From Yersinia artesiana (GTDB taxonomy: Bacteria; Pseudomonadota; Gammaproteobacteria; Enterobacterales; Enterobacteriaceae), in contig NZ_CACVAD010000004.1 in NCBI RefSeq assembly GCF_902726545.1, forward strand, positions 89,715 to 153,714: a stretch of 64,000 nt of DNA, in the 5' to 3' direction. The translations under genes were made by a program, and so were the position numbers. This document shows positions 1-10,327 of the stretch, one piece after another. The first letter of the stretch is position 1; each line of letters opens with the position of its first letter. Under the pieces are notes generated by a model. That model searched no databases, was not told the origin of the DNA, and saw only the letters and a program-made list of their open reading frames with translations.

Positions 1-1218
1 AGTTATCTCGCTGACCGGATACTGAATTTCACCGTTTTCGACCCAGAAACCGGCCGCACCACGTGAGTAATCACCGGTCACGGTGCTGACACCCTGGCCC
101 ATTAATTCAGTTACCACCAAACCTTTATCCAATTGCTTAAGCATTCCCGCGAAGTCCTGCCCCTGACCAGCAACACGCCAGTTGTGGATACCACCTGCGT
201 GCCCGGTGCTTTGCAGCCCCAATTTACGGGCAGAATAGCTGGTCAGCAGATAGGTTTGCAGCACACCGTCCTTGACGATTTCACGTTGCAGCGTCCGCAC
301 ACCTTCACTGTCAAACGGCGTCGAAGCCAAACCACGCAGTAAATGTGGATGCTCTTCAATCGTCAGCCACTCAGGCAAAATCTGCTTGCCGAGATGGTCG
401 AGTAAGAAAGTGGATTTACGATAGATATTGCCGCCGCTGATAGCCGACACCAAATGCCCAAACAGGCCAGTTGCCACTTCTGCGGCGAACAGCACCGGCG
501 ACTGCATGGTGGGCAACTTACGCGGCGATAAGCGGGATAGAGTACGGCGAGCGCACTCTTCACCCACCCATTCCGGGCTGGCCAGATCTTCCATTCGACG
601 GCCAATGGTATAGGCGTAGTCTCGTTCCATATCCCCGTTATGCTCGGCAATCACACTGCTGGAGAGTGAGTGGCGGCTGGAGCAGTAGCTCTGCAACATA
701 CCGTGGCTATTGCCGAATACCTTAATGCCGTAATGGCTGTTAAAACTGCCACCTTCGGTATTGGTAATCCGCTTGTCAGCCTGCAATGCCGCTTGTTCTG
801 CCCGAGCGGCCAGCAAGATACCTTGCTCTGCATCTAAATCACTCGGGTGGAACAAATCCAAATCCGGCGCGTCAAAGGCCAGCAGCGATTTTTCAGCCGG
901 GCCAGCGTAAGGATCAGGGGAGGTATAACGGGCGATATCCAACGCCGCCTGCACTGTACGAGCGACCGCATCTGGGTTTAAATCGGTGGTGGAAGCGCTG
1001 CCTTTACGCTGCTGGTGATAAACGGTAATTCCCAGCGCACCGTCGCTGTTGAACTCCACGTTTTCCACTTCACCAAAGCGGGTGCTAACGCTGATTCCGG
1101 TGGTTTTACTGACGGCAACTTCGGCCGCATCAGAACCCGCGCGGGCCAATTCCAAAGCTTGTGCAACAGCTTGTTCCAGCGTTTTACGCTGTTCTGCAAC
1201 TTGAGTGACTACTTTCAT
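1..1218 (-). CDS. pmbA: Metalloprotease TldE/PmbA, 3' end cut by window
   Basis: Second subunit of the TldD/TldE protease, which in E. coli matures microcin B17 and degrades the CcdA antitoxin. Translating the minus strand from an ATG at 1218 gives 406 codons without a stop, starting [18 protein letters not shown] and still open at base 1. The reading matches PmbA throughout, including [38 protein letters not shown] and [12 protein letters not shown]. coli PmbA is 450 residues, so about 40 C-terminal residues lie outside. In this family TldD carries the metal-binding HExxxH motif and PmbA does not, and none is visible here. The partner gene tldD lies at 8870-10315. Transcribed divergently from darP. 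Confidence 0.95.
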   Translation of the reverse strand, partial: MKVVTQVAEQRKTLEQAVAQALELARAGSDAAEVAVSKTTGISVSTRFGEVENVEFNSDGALGITVYHQQRKGSASTTDLNPDAVARTVQAALDIARYTSPDPYAGPAEKSLLAFDAPDLDLFHPSDLDAEQGILLAARAEQAALQADKRITNTEGGSFNSHYGIKVFGNSHGMLQSYCSSRHSLSSSVIAEHNGDMERDYAYTIGRRMEDLASPEWVGEECARRTLSRLSPRKLPTMQSPVLFAAEVATGLFGHLVSAISGGNIYRKSTFLLDHLGKQILPEWLTIEEHPHLLRGLASTPFDSEGVRTLQREIVKDGVLQTYLLTSYSARKLGLQSTGHAGGIHNWRVAGQGQDFAGMLKQLDKGLVVTELMGQGVSTVTGDYSRGAAGFWVENGEIQYPVSEIT

Positions 1219-1386
1219 CAGTCTGCCATAATTAATGAGATAATCGTTCAGGAAAGTGTCGTCATGAAACGACTTACACGGATAAAATAGAGAACGCCAT
1301 GGTTCTGAGTCTATCAGAGATCTTTGTACAATTTCGCAGAAAGCCAACAACCTGCTACGATTAGCCTCTTTTTAAGGAATTTGACC

Positions 1387-1932
1387 ATGAACAAACAGCC
1401 CGAAGACTGGCTAGATGAAGTCCCAGAAGATAAAAACGACGATGACGATGAAATTATCTGGGTCAGTAAAAGTGAAATTAAACGTGATGCCGAAGCGCTG
1501 AAAGATCTCGGTACCGAGCTGGTTGAGCTGGGTAAAAATGCACTTGAGAAGATCCCGTTAGATGAGGATCTGCTGGCTGCTGTTGAATTGGCACAGAAAA
1601 TCAAGAAAGAAGGCCGCCGCCGCCAAATTCAGTTAATTGGTAAAATGCTGCGCGCCCGCGATGTTGAGCCGATTCAAACCGCGCTGGATAAGCTGAAAAA
1701 TCGTCATAATCAGCAAGTCTCGCTGTTCCATAAATTGGAAATACTGCGCGATCGTTTGGTGGCAGAAGGCGATGATGTCATTCCAACCGTGTTGGAATTG
1801 TATCCAGAAGCTGATCGCCAGCAACTGCGTAGCCTGGTGCGTAATGCCCAGAAAGAGAAAGCGGCGAATAAACCGCCGAAATCATATCGTCAGATCTTCC
1901 AGTATCTGCGTGAATTGGCTGAGAAGCAGTAA
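1387..1932 (+). CDS. darP: Ribosome-associated 50S assembly factor DarP (YjgA)
   Basis: 181-residue acidic/basic protein that matches E. coli YjgA/DarP along its length ([54 protein letters not shown]). In E. coli it binds late 50S precursors. An upstream in-frame start at 1324 would add 21 residues ([21 protein letters not shown]) not found in the family. I chose 1387 because AAGGA lies just upstream and the family begins at MxKQPEDW. The divergent pair with pmbA is conserved in E. coli. Confidence 0.95.
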   Translation: MNKQPEDWLDEVPEDKNDDDDEIIWVSKSEIKRDAEALKDLGTELVELGKNALEKIPLDEDLLAAVELAQKIKKEGRRRQIQLIGKMLRARDVEPIQTALDKLKNRHNQQVSLFHKLEILRDRLVAEGDDVIPTVLELYPEADRQQLRSLVRNAQKEKAANKPPKSYRQIFQYLRELAEKQ

Positions 1933-2021
1933 TCATCGGGCGGCAAACGAGCCTATTCAATCAGGCGTAGTTATCGGGCGGGGTCGGACTAATCCGGCTC
2001 CCGACTCAATAAGCGTCTCAT

Positions 2022-2288
2022 TTAGGTAATATTGAAACGTAAGCTGCCCGCCAACTCCTCTTCCGCCTCTTCGAACAATAAAACTATTGCCCCAAAACGG
2101 CGTTTCCGGCGGTGATTGAAATGAATAAATTCAATCTCTACCGGTAAAGCTATCTCGCCTGTTACCACATCCCACAGCGCATCCAGATTGGCACCAAAAC
2201 TTTCGCTCAGCGCAAATTTTTCGGAAAATGCGCGGTAAAAAGCAGGAAGATCAGGTATATGGTCAAAATCGAATACCACTTTTACCAT
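2022..2288 (-). CDS. yhcO: Barstar-family RNase inhibitor (YhcO-like)
   Basis: 88-residue protein with the barstar fold signature: an N-terminal strand (VKVVFDFDHIPDLPAFYRAF), the helix with FGANLDALWDVVTGEI, where family members contact the RNase active site, and a C-terminal strand. No signal peptide, so it is cytoplasmic. The start is 4 bp after the stop of the barnase-like gene, so the two are co-transcribed and probably translationally coupled. Expected role: bind and neutralise any RNase that folds in the cytoplasm. In E. coli, yhcO also neighbours the aae operon, but without an adjacent barnase gene as far as I recall. Confidence 0.85.
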   Translation of the reverse strand: MVKVVFDFDHIPDLPAFYRAFSEKFALSESFGANLDALWDVVTGEIALPVEIEFIHFNHRRKRRFGAIVLLFEEAEEELAGSLRFNIT

Positions 2289-2292
2289 CTTT

Positions 2293-2766
2293 TCACTCCA
2301 TCCGAATGAAATGCTTGTAGTGATCCTGAGTGAGATAAATCAGGCCGTCATTGGAGTAAAGCAAGCGATCAGTACCACGATGCCCACAGCGATAATTCAC
2401 ATCAGCTTCACGCCAGTTGCGGCCTTTGGCTTCAGGCAGTTGGCGTTCACGGTTAGAAAAACGATCACCACCAATCGCTTTTCCCGGTAACACCTTGCAC
2501 AAATTCCCCTCTTTGGGGTTCCAGCCCTTTTCACGCGCCTGTTGTTTGGTGATGTAATAATCCGGCAGGCGCTGATGGGCTTGCAAGTATTTGACGACCT
2601 GCTGGTGCTGAGTCAGTTGCTCAATAGAGGCAGGAGCCGATAACTGCGGGCGTTCAAGATCCGGCGACTGACCAATATCACGGGCAGTGACATTATCAAC
2701 GCCCTGGAACGCCACCACCACTAGCAGCAATAGCGCCGCCAGAATGGCCATAAGTCGTTTATTCAT
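2293..2766 (-). CDS. Exported barnase-like ribonuclease
   Basis: 157-residue protein of the microbial RNase N1/barnase family. A hydrophobic N-terminal segment (about residues 5-21, LMAILAALLLLVVVAF) looks like a signal peptide or anchor, so the enzyme acts outside the cytoplasm. The catalytic C-terminal part aligns with barnase: E120 in WREADVNY, R134 in GTDRLLYS and H149 in QDHYKHF correspond to barnase Glu73, Arg87 and His102, so the enzyme should be active. I moved the start from 2793 to 2766 because AAGGAGA precedes it and the signal peptide starts there. Encoded directly upstream of its barstar-type inhibitor. Confidence 0.85.
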   Translation of the reverse strand: MNKRLMAILAALLLLVVVAFQGVDNVTARDIGQSPDLERPQLSAPASIEQLTQHQQVVKYLQAHQRLPDYYITKQQAREKGWNPKEGNLCKVLPGKAIGGDRFSNRERQLPEAKGRNWREADVNYRCGHRGTDRLLYSNDGLIYLTQDHYKHFIRME

Positions 2767-2849
2767 GGTTCTCCTTAACCTTCGGGCTTCCAATCATGGT
2801 TTGACTACTCATCGCGATCATCCACGGCCTGCCATAACTTTAATCTGAA

Positions 2850-4367
2850 TTATAAATTGCCCAAATGCAGGGTTTTCACTTCCATAAATTCATCCAACCC
2901 CAGCACTGAACCTTCGCGGCCAAGGCCTGATTCTTTAACGCCACCGAAAGGTGCCAGCTCAGTTGACACCGAGCTTTCGTTCACACCAATCATACCGCTT
3001 TCCAGCGCATCTGAAACCCGGAATACCCGTTGTAAGTTCTGAGTATAGAAATAAGCTGCCAATCCAAATGGAGTATTATTCGCCCGCTGAATGGCTTCTT
3101 CTTCCGTTTTGAAGCGGAAACACGCAGCCAGTGGACCAAATGTCTCTTCAGAAGCCACTTTCATTTGTTCGGTGGCATCAGCAATAACAGTCGGTTGGAA
3201 GAAATTACCGCCCAAGGCGTGGCGACTGCCACCGGCCAATAATCGCCCACCTTTCTCAAGCGCATCTTTTACGTGGTCTTCCACTTTCTCCAGACCGGCC
3301 AGGTTAATCAGCGGCCCCATGTTGACATCTTTATCCATGCCATTGCCGACTTTCAGTTTTTTAACTTCAGCGGCCAGGCGGGTAACAAACTCGTCGTAAA
3401 CGCTATCCTGAATATAGAAACGATTGACACAAACACACACCTGCCCGGCATTGCGGAATTTACAAGCCATGGCTCCCGCGATGGCAGCATCTAAATCGGC
3501 ATCATCAAATACGATATAGGGTGCATTCCCGCCCAGCTCCATGGAGATTTTCTTCATGGTAGCGGCAGCATTGCGCATCAAGGTCTTGCCCACTTCGGTC
3601 GAACCGGTAAAGGAGATTTTGCGTACTTCAGGGCTGGCCATGATGGCATCGCTGATAGCATGGGTATCACCGGCAACACCATTGAGCACTCCTGCTGGTA
3701 CCCCCGCCTGTTCAGCCAATGCCAGTAAAGCAAAAGCGGATAACGGTGTGTTATTGGCCGGTTTAATCAGCCCGGTACAACCTGCCGCCAGTGCTGGCCC
3801 GAGTTTGCGGGTGAGCATCGCCAGTGGGAAGTTCCACGGCGTGATAGCCGCAACCACACCGACCGGTTCACGGGTCGCCAGAATGCGGGCACCTTCTTTG
3901 GCTGGAGGAATGATTTCGCCATTGGCACGCTTAGCCTGCTCACTAAACCATTGAATAAAGCTGGCGGCATAAGCAACCTCGCCTAATGCTTCTTTCAATG
4001 GTTTACCTTGCTCAGAAACCATTATCTCGGCCAATGACTGTTGATGTTCCATTATCAACAAATACCAGCGCTGTAGAATCTCTGCTCGCTGTTTAGCAGG
4101 AGTTTTGCGCCAGGCAGGAAAAGCTTTACTGGCGGCTTTAATCGCGGCCTCGGTTTCATGTTTACCGGATTTAGCCACTTTTGCCACCAATTCACCGGTG
4201 GCAGGATTGCGAACCTCGAAAGTATCCTGCGCCTGATGCCAGGTGCCGCCAACGAAGTAGCCGATATGATAAACACCGTCACTGTGTCGCTGGGGTTGTA
4301 ATGGATTGCGTGATGGGGTGTCTGATGGATTATGTGATGGATTATGTGATGGATTATGTGCTGACAT
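2850..4367 (-). CDS. gabD: NAD(P)-dependent succinate-semialdehyde dehydrogenase (GabD type)
   Basis: 505-residue aldehyde dehydrogenase close to E. coli GabD, which oxidises succinate semialdehyde to succinate in GABA breakdown. Visible landmarks: TPWNFPLAML and the SFTGSTEVG nucleotide-binding loop, general base E277 in SMELGGNAP, and nucleophile C311 in NAGQVCVCVNRF followed by the second cysteine C313 seen in SSADHs. The start at 4367 has GGAGGT seven bases upstream. Odd: the N-terminus is extended by a low-complexity stretch (residues 4-14, three HNPS units) encoded by a 12-bp tandem repeat, ahead of the domain that starts near residue 33. No gabT or gabP is nearby, so the exact semialdehyde is inferred. 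Confidence 0.85.
   Translation of the reverse strand: MSAHNPSHNPSHNPSDTPSRNPLQPQRHSDGVYHIGYFVGGTWHQAQDTFEVRNPATGELVAKVAKSGKHETEAAIKAASKAFPAWRKTPAKQRAEILQRWYLLIMEHQQSLAEIMVSEQGKPLKEALGEVAYAASFIQWFSEQAKRANGEIIPPAKEGARILATREPVGVVAAITPWNFPLAMLTRKLGPALAAGCTGLIKPANNTPLSAFALLALAEQAGVPAGVLNGVAGDTHAISDAIMASPEVRKISFTGSTEVGKTLMRNAAATMKKISMELGGNAPYIVFDDADLDAAIAGAMACKFRNAGQVCVCVNRFYIQDSVYDEFVTRLAAEVKKLKVGNGMDKDVNMGPLINLAGLEKVEDHVKDALEKGGRLLAGGSRHALGGNFFQPTVIADATEQMKVASEETFGPLAACFRFKTEEEAIQRANNTPFGLAAYFYTQNLQRVFRVSDALESGMIGVNESSVSTELAPFGGVKESGLGREGSVLGLDEFMEVKTLHLGNL
4325..4364. repeat. 12-bp tandem repeat in the 5' end of gabD
   Basis: Three perfect copies of TGATGGATTATG with a degenerate copy on one side (TGATGGGGTGTC) and a truncated one on the other. 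In frame on the minus strand it encodes HNPS repeated. The unit is a multiple of three, so copy-number change alters length but not frame. Confidence 0.85.
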
Positions 4368-4488
4368 CTTGTCGACCTCCGGCGGGAAATGATGCCCCCC
4401 ATCAATGGAGGGCGAGGAAGGATGGTTCCAGATTCAGTATAGCCGTTGAAAAAGTGATGGGAACAGCTTAGCGCCTTTCGAGTATTTG

Positions 4489-6453
4489 CTAAATAAGCGC
4501 ACTCTGATATCTGTGCAGCATATCTGCCAGTCGTTTTACCGGGCGGGTAACCGACTCAGGTGATTGATAATCAACTAACTTCTGCTGATATTGATCAAGT
4601 TCCTGCAATAATCTGGCGAAGTAATAACGGCGCTTCTGGGAGTTCTTCGCATTAATGACTCTATCCGCGGTGTAACGAATTTGCTTATGAAAAGCACTCA
4701 ATTCAGCATTCACCGGAACTTCCGTTTTGTTGAGCCGCTGATGGGCGATAATCAAGGATAAAGCCAGGCGATACTTATCGATATCACCAGGGAACATCAT
4801 CAAAAGCTGATTCAGTTGTTGATATAGCGCGGGCAGATGATTTTCATTGCGGCGCGCTTTGTTGGTGGTCAGCGCGGATACTGCACTGTAAACAAAGCGA
4901 TTTAACAAGGTTCTGCCGGTTCGGTCCTTGGCGTTATCGCGGATCAACAGCAACACAATCAGGGAAACAAAACAGCCGACAATTTGGCCCAATGCGCTGT
5001 CGAGAAACAGGCTGACATTAAATTCCATCGGGTTGCTCAACACCATAATATTGATGGTGCTGGCTAGCGTCCCGAGTGATCCCAGGCGCCGTTTTTGCAC
5101 TTCGATACCAATAATAAATGCCAACAACCCCAGGCTGATACACAGCAGCAGCATACTCTGCTGCGTAGCGGGGATGATAAACATAAAGTACAGCGCCCCG
5201 ATGGGCAGCGCCATTATCACTCCCAGCAGGAAGTCTATCGCCACCATGCGAGGATTAGGGGTTCGCATCGCCAGCGACGTCACCACCGCAATCATCACCA
5301 TACAACCCGCACCGGATGTCCAGCCAGTCCAGAGCCAGAACAGGCCACCAATTGCTGTTGCAATACCGGTACGCAGGCCATTAATCATCGCGTGATGACC
5401 TTCGGCTGAGACATGTTTCACCGGCACCACGCCGGTTAAAATATCTTCCTCAACCCCGCTAATGCTGCTGTTGGTATGAATCCCTTTTGCCAGTAATAAA
5501 TAGCGGGTTGCCGCCCCAACCCAACTGCTGATGGTCGCGGGAATAGCATCACTGTGGCTGGCACCGATAAATTGGCGCAGTTTTTTCATTCGTTGATGAA
5601 TTTCAGCCGGTGTTTGTGCCGGTTCGCTCAACATGGCTTTCAGTTCAGCGGTTAAGATATCGGGGTGATTGGCGAGCACCAGATAGGTTTCACACGCCTG
5701 GGTGATGAGTGTTAATGACTCGGTATGTAAGACCTGTAAACGGCGATTACAGCGCTGCCAACGAGAAGACTCCATCATCAGATAGCTGCGCATCCCATTG
5801 AGTGCAGTGGTATTTTTGACTAAATCATTCCAGGCACGATCAATATCGGTTTTTTCCGCCGGGCGAATACACAGTTGTAGCAGTCGATATTGATCCACCA
5901 ACACCTTATCCACCAGCCGATCGATATCCTGCTTGATTGATCGCGGCGAAAACAGCAGATCAGCCATTACCGCACAGACGATCCCCAGCACAATCTCACT
6001 ACAGCGCTCAACAGCAAACTGAGGGGTTAATAGCGGGGTTTCACCGGTTGTCACAATGATGATAAGCGCGGTATAGCCTGCTAAACCAAAGGCATAGGAG
6101 TTTTCGACGCGCACCAGTGAGGAGATCCAGGTACACACCCCCGCCCACAAACAGCACAGCATCAAGGTCAAAACCGGCGCTCTGATGGTCAGAACAATTA
6201 TAATCAGTCCGCCAATACAGCCGATGAATGTCCCGATGATACGCAGCCAGCCACGATGACGGATTGCACCAGAAAACGGTTCGCCACCGGCGGCAAAAGC
6301 CGGGCCAGCGGCCACAATTGCCGCCGTCAATACCGACCAGCGCGGTGTTTCCAATTGCAGATGAAAGCCCAGAAACAGTGCCGCCACAATGGCAAAACTG
6401 AGCTTAAAAGCAAAGCGCAGGCGGATAAAAGTCGGGCTGGTCATGTTAGCCAA
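4489..6453 (-). CDS. aaeB: p-Hydroxybenzoic acid efflux pump inner-membrane subunit
   Basis: 654 residues, against 655 for E. coli AaeB, of the aromatic acid exporter/FUSC family. Two hydrophobic clusters (about residues 10-170 and 360-500) are each followed by a cytoplasmic region. Recognised by [41 protein letters not shown] and [20 protein letters not shown]. With AaeA it expels aromatic carboxylic acids, acting as a metabolic relief valve. Its start overlaps the end of aaeA by 8 bp (translational coupling). Last gene of aaeXAB. Confidence 0.95.
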   Translation of the reverse strand: MANMTSPTFIRLRFAFKLSFAIVAALFLGFHLQLETPRWSVLTAAIVAAGPAFAAGGEPFSGAIRHRGWLRIIGTFIGCIGGLIIIVLTIRAPVLTLMLCCLWAGVCTWISSLVRVENSYAFGLAGYTALIIIVTTGETPLLTPQFAVERCSEIVLGIVCAVMADLLFSPRSIKQDIDRLVDKVLVDQYRLLQLCIRPAEKTDIDRAWNDLVKNTTALNGMRSYLMMESSRWQRCNRRLQVLHTESLTLITQACETYLVLANHPDILTAELKAMLSEPAQTPAEIHQRMKKLRQFIGASHSDAIPATISSWVGAATRYLLLAKGIHTNSSISGVEEDILTGVVPVKHVSAEGHHAMINGLRTGIATAIGGLFWLWTGWTSGAGCMVMIAVVTSLAMRTPNPRMVAIDFLLGVIMALPIGALYFMFIIPATQQSMLLLCISLGLLAFIIGIEVQKRRLGSLGTLASTINIMVLSNPMEFNVSLFLDSALGQIVGCFVSLIVLLLIRDNAKDRTGRTLLNRFVYSAVSALTTNKARRNENHLPALYQQLNQLLMMFPGDIDKYRLALSLIIAHQRLNKTEVPVNAELSAFHKQIRYTADRVINAKNSQKRRYYFARLLQELDQYQQKLVDYQSPESVTRPVKRLADMLHRYQSALI

Positions 6454-7381
6454 ACTCGCGCAGACGATGCATTAATTTCACAATAGGTGATGCCTGATTA
6501 GGGTCGCGATCCGTTGAGCCAGTAATAACCACTGTCGCGGTAGTACCTGCCGGATACGAATGCTGCTGATCTTCGCTATCCAACCGGATCTTCACTGGCA
6601 CACGCTGCGCCAGCCGCACCCATTCCAGATTATTATCAATGGTCGCCAGCCCTTTGCTATCCGCACTGCTGCTGCTATTGGTGACCCCCGCAGAGATACT
6701 ATCAACAGTGCCATGCAGAATGCGGTTGCTACCCAGCGGCGTAATTTCCGCCCGATGCCCTGGCTTAACCCCTTCCAGCTTGGTCTCTTCCAGATAGGCT
6801 AAAATATAGAACGTATCTTTTTTCACCAAGGCCACCGCCGTTGCACCACGGTTAATAAACTCTCCGGCGTGAACATTCAGGTTTGTCACCCACCCTTCGG
6901 CGGGAGCGCGCACGGTGGTGCGCTCCAGATCAAGTTTGGCTAAATCGCGCACCGCGACAGCTTTCGCCAATTGATGACGCACGGTTTGTAATACGTTGTT
7001 AGACTGGTCGATCTCTTCTTGCGACATTGCCTGAATCCCCAGACGTTGGCGTCGGCCGGATTCCCGCTGTTTCTCAGCGGCTAGCGTCTGATAATAGGCC
7101 ACATCAGCTTCGGCCTCAGCCAACGCTTGTTGATAGCGCGGTTGGTCAATCACAAACAGGACCTGGCCTTTCTGCACCAGTTGGTTGTCTTTCACCGGTA
7201 CATCAGTAATCAGGCCGCTGACGTCAGGGGCAATCGCCACCACATCGGCGGTAAATTTTGCATCACGGGTCCACGGCGACTCAGTGTAAAAGGCCCAGAC
7301 TTTGAAAATGGCGATAACCGCCAGTAAAACCACCAACAAGGTGATGCCGATGCGGATTATTTTTAATGAAAAAGTACTCAC
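6446..7381 (-). CDS. aaeA: p-Hydroxybenzoic acid efflux pump membrane-fusion subunit
   Basis: 311-residue HlyD/EmrA-type periplasmic adaptor. One N-terminal membrane anchor (about residues 8-30), a lipoyl half-motif ([20 protein letters not shown]), a central coiled-coil hairpin (about 88-150) and the second lipoyl half ([19 protein letters not shown]), then beta-barrel domains. Same length as E. coli AaeA (310). It links AaeB to the outer membrane. Seven bases after aaeX and overlapping aaeB. Confidence 0.95.
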   Translation of the reverse strand: MSTFSLKIIRIGITLLVVLLAVIAIFKVWAFYTESPWTRDAKFTADVVAIAPDVSGLITDVPVKDNQLVQKGQVLFVIDQPRYQQALAEAEADVAYYQTLAAEKQRESGRRQRLGIQAMSQEEIDQSNNVLQTVRHQLAKAVAVRDLAKLDLERTTVRAPAEGWVTNLNVHAGEFINRGATAVALVKKDTFYILAYLEETKLEGVKPGHRAEITPLGSNRILHGTVDSISAGVTNSSSSADSKGLATIDNNLEWVRLAQRVPVKIRLDSEDQQHSYPAGTTATVVITGSTDRDPNQASPIVKLMHRLREFG

Positions 7382-7388
7382 GGCGACC

Positions 7389-7592
7389 TCAGGAAAAAAG
7401 ACGAGATATTAAATAAAAAAGACAACCATACAGCGCGGTATTAAACAGCGCCGGATGCCAGACAAACTCATAAATACCCGTGGGCTGCAACACACGGCGC
7501 AGGACGAAAAAAAGTGCCAGCGAGAGGATCAGTTCAAGAAATATCGGAGGAAAAGAGAGACCGAAAATAACCATCACCGGAAGCAAACTCAT
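7389..7592 (-). CDS. aaeX: Small membrane protein AaeX
   Basis: 67 residues, the same length as E. coli AaeX. Two membrane segments (about 5-30 and 47-65) are joined by [20 protein letters not shown]. First gene of aaeXAB, with AGGA eight bases before the ATG. Its function is not established; co-transcription links it to the exporter. Confidence 0.92.
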
Positions 7593-7904
7593 TCTTTAAA
7601 TCCTTTCTATTATAGGGTGTCGGTGAATACGCCCGGGTGAATAATCTGATGCTCAGTTGCAACACATCCAACCACCGCGACCACGACCAAAAGCACCAGC
7701 CATAAGACTGACTTATAGGTTAAACTTGATTGTTCAGTATGACTGCAACCTGGACGAGGCGAGGTAACACTTCGACTACGCGGCTTTCAAACTTCGGACT
7801 TATCTCCCGACAACAGTATATTAGCCTGCTTATTATCAACTTATCTACAATGTGTGATCTAAATCACTTTTAAGCCAGAGTTAACAATCAACACAGAGTG
7901 AACC
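7593..7904. promoter_or_regulatory. aaeXAB/aaeR divergent control region
   Basis: 312 bp with no credible gene. It must hold the aaeXAB and aaeR promoters and the AaeR operator. The clearest element is a CRP-type palindrome at 7853-7868. I could not single out the LysR T-N11-A box with confidence. Confidence 0.6.
7853..7868. promoter_or_regulatory. CRP-binding site candidate
   Basis: TGTGATCTAAATCACT is TGTGA-N6-TCACT, one base from the full CRP consensus TGTGA-N6-TCACA. It lies 37 bp before the aaeR ATG and within the divergent control region, so it could act on either side. Seen directly; CRP control of this locus is inferred. Confidence 0.7.
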
Positions 7905-8816
7905 ATGGAAAGATTAAAACGAATGTCAGTCTTTGCCAAAGTCGTCGAGTGCGGATCCTTTACCGGCGCGGCACGACAGTTGGCAATGAGTGTGTCGTCG
8001 ATAAGCCAAACAGTGTCAAAACTGGAAACTGAGTTAAATGTTAAGTTACTTAACCGCAGCACCCGGCGTATTGGTTTGACGGAAGCTGGCCGGATTTATT
8101 ATCAGGGCTGTCGGCGCATGTTGCAGGAAGTGCAGGAAGTGCATGAGCAGTTGTATGCGTTTAACAATACCCCGACCGGAACACTGCGAATCGGTTGCTC
8201 TTCAACTATGGCACAAAATGTGCTGGCGACCATGACGGCTGAGATGCTGAAAGAATATCCAGGGCTTTCCGTCAATTTGGTGACCGGTATTCCTGCGCCG
8301 GATCTGATTGCTGATGGTTTAGATGTGGTAATTCGTGTCGGAGCTTTGCAAGATTCAGGGCTATTCTCGCGCCGCCTCGGTTCTATGCCAATGGTAGTCT
8401 GCGCGGCCAAAAGTTATTTAGCGCAACATGGCACTCCGGAAAAACCCAGTGATATGACTAACTTCTCCTGGCTGGAATACAGTGTACGGCCAGATAGCAA
8501 TTTTGAATTAATCGCACCTGAGGGTATTACCACTCAGATATCGCCACAGGGGCGCTTTGTCACCAATGATTCGCAAACCATGATCCGCTGGCTTAAAGCA
8601 GGTGCAGGCATCGCCTATGCGCCATTAATGTGGGTTATTGAGGAAATAAAACGCGGTGAAGTGGAAGTATTATTCAAAAAATACCATTCTGACCCACGAC
8701 CGGTATATGCGCTATATACCGAGAAAGATAAAATGCCGCTTAAAGTTCAGGTCTGCATTGATTATTTAACCGAATACTTTAAACGCGTTGCAGAGGTGTA
8801 TCAGGGTTATCGATAA
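7905..8816 (+). CDS. aaeR: LysR-family regulator AaeR
   Basis: 303-residue LysR-type activator, expected to sense aromatic carboxylic acids and activate aaeXAB. Winged-helix DNA-binding domain in residues 1-60 (FTGAARQLAMSVSSISQTVSKLE, then LLNRSTRRIGLTEAG), then a periplasmic-binding-protein-like effector domain from about residue 90 (GTLRIGCSSTMAQNVLATM). Divergent from aaeX and convergent with tldD, the same arrangement as E. coli aaeR, which supports the assignment over other LysR members. Confidence 0.92.
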   Translation: MERLKRMSVFAKVVECGSFTGAARQLAMSVSSISQTVSKLETELNVKLLNRSTRRIGLTEAGRIYYQGCRRMLQEVQEVHEQLYAFNNTPTGTLRIGCSSTMAQNVLATMTAEMLKEYPGLSVNLVTGIPAPDLIADGLDVVIRVGALQDSGLFSRRLGSMPMVVCAAKSYLAQHGTPEKPSDMTNFSWLEYSVRPDSNFELIAPEGITTQISPQGRFVTNDSQTMIRWLKAGAGIAYAPLMWVIEEIKRGEVEVLFKKYHSDPRPVYALYTEKDKMPLKVQVCIDYLTEYFKRVAEVYQGYR

Positions 8817-8869
8817 ATATTAGGTGCCCAATTTAAGACTAAACTGAGCACTCTAAATACCGACAACGC

Positions 8870-10315
8870 TTAAGCCGTGCCACCTACTGTCAGATTATCC
8901 AACTTCAGGGTCGGTTGACCGACGCCAACCGGCAAGCTTTGCCCCTCTTTGCCGCAAACGCCAACGCCTTTATCCAGCGCCAGGTCATTGCCGACCATCG
9001 AAATCTGTTGCATCGCCTCAATACCCGAACCAATCAAAGTAGCCCCTTTCACCGCGCTGGTAATTTTACCTTTTTCGATTAAATAGGCTTCGGAGGTTGA
9101 GAATACAAACTTGCCGGAGGTGATATCCACCTGCCCGCCACCAAAGTTAGGAGCATACAGGCCATATTCCACACTGGCGATAATCTCTTCCGGTGTTGAT
9201 TTGCCCGCCAACATATAGGTATTGGTCATACGCGGCATCGGCAAATGAGCATAGGATTCACGGCGGCCGTTACCGGTCGGTGCAACTCCCATCAGGCGCG
9301 CATTCAGCTTATCCTGCATGTAGCCTTTCAGAATACCGTTTTCAATCAGCACGTTATATTGACCCGGTACCCCTTCATCGTCGATAGCTAATGAGCCGCG
9401 ACGGCCTTGCATGGTGCCATCATCCACCACGGTACACAGCTCTGAAGCCACCAGCTTACCCATTTGCCCGCTGAATACTGAGCTGCCACGACGGTTGAAA
9501 TCACCTTCCAAGCCATGACCGACCGCTTCGTGCAACAACACGCCCGGCCAACCTGCGCCCAGCACCACCGGCATGGCACCAGCAGGTGCGGCGATTGCGG
9601 ACAGATTCACCAGCGCCATCCGTACCGCTTCATTGGCAAAGTTATCGGCACGCACTTCACCATCAACGGTTTCCAGGAAGTAGTCATAGCCGAAACGACC
9701 ACCACCACCGCTGGCACCGCGTTCGCGTTTGCCGTTATCTTCCACCAATACGCTAACTGACAGGCGCACCAGTGGGCGTACATCTGCCGCCAACGTGCCG
9801 TCAGTAGCGGCGACCAGGATTTGCTCATATACGCCGGTTAAACTGGCGCTCACTTCCTGCACCCGCTTATCAGCAGCACGCGCGACTTTATCTACGCGAT
9901 GCAATAAAGCAATTTTGTCTTCACGCGACAGACTTTGCAGCGGATCAAGCAGCGGATACAGTGCTTGATGGCGAATCTCGCCCAAGGTATGCACGTTGCC
10001 ATTGCCAGTATCGCGCACAATGCTGCGTGCGGCATGGGCGCTTTGCTGTAAGGCATTCAGGGTAATTTGGTCTGCATAGGCAAAACCGGTCTTTTCACCG
10101 CTGACCGCGCGCACACCTACACCCTGATCAATATTGTAAGAGCCATCTTTAATGATGCTGTCTTCCAACACCCAGGCCTCGTGGTAGCTGGACTGGAAAT
10201 ACAGGTCAGCATAATCGAGGCGGCGTTCAGCCAACTGCCCCAATACTGAGAACAAGTCCTGATGGTTCAGCTTGTTAGCAGCGAGTAACTGCTCACTGAC
10301 AAACGAGAGGCTCAT
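8870..10315 (-). CDS. tldD: Metalloprotease TldD
   Basis: 481 residues, as in E. coli. Catalytic subunit of the TldD/TldE protease. The metal site [11 protein letters not shown] is present (H262, E263, H267), and the conserved [10 protein letters not shown] near the C-terminus carries the cysteine expected as the third ligand. A GTG three codons upstream (10324) is possible, but AAGAG sits about eight bases before the ATG at 10315 and the family begins MSL. Twelve bases after the nitrilase-family gene; last gene of the yhdP-nit-tldD unit. The partner pmbA is at the window start. Confidence 0.97.
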   Translation of the reverse strand: MSLSFVSEQLLAANKLNHQDLFSVLGQLAERRLDYADLYFQSSYHEAWVLEDSIIKDGSYNIDQGVGVRAVSGEKTGFAYADQITLNALQQSAHAARSIVRDTGNGNVHTLGEIRHQALYPLLDPLQSLSREDKIALLHRVDKVARAADKRVQEVSASLTGVYEQILVAATDGTLAADVRPLVRLSVSVLVEDNGKRERGASGGGGRFGYDYFLETVDGEVRADNFANEAVRMALVNLSAIAAPAGAMPVVLGAGWPGVLLHEAVGHGLEGDFNRRGSSVFSGQMGKLVASELCTVVDDGTMQGRRGSLAIDDEGVPGQYNVLIENGILKGYMQDKLNARLMGVAPTGNGRRESYAHLPMPRMTNTYMLAGKSTPEEIIASVEYGLYAPNFGGGQVDITSGKFVFSTSEAYLIEKGKITSAVKGATLIGSGIEAMQQISMVGNDLALDKGVGVCGKEGQSLPVGVGQPTLKLDNLTVGGTA

Positions 10316-10327
10316 AGTTTTCACTCT

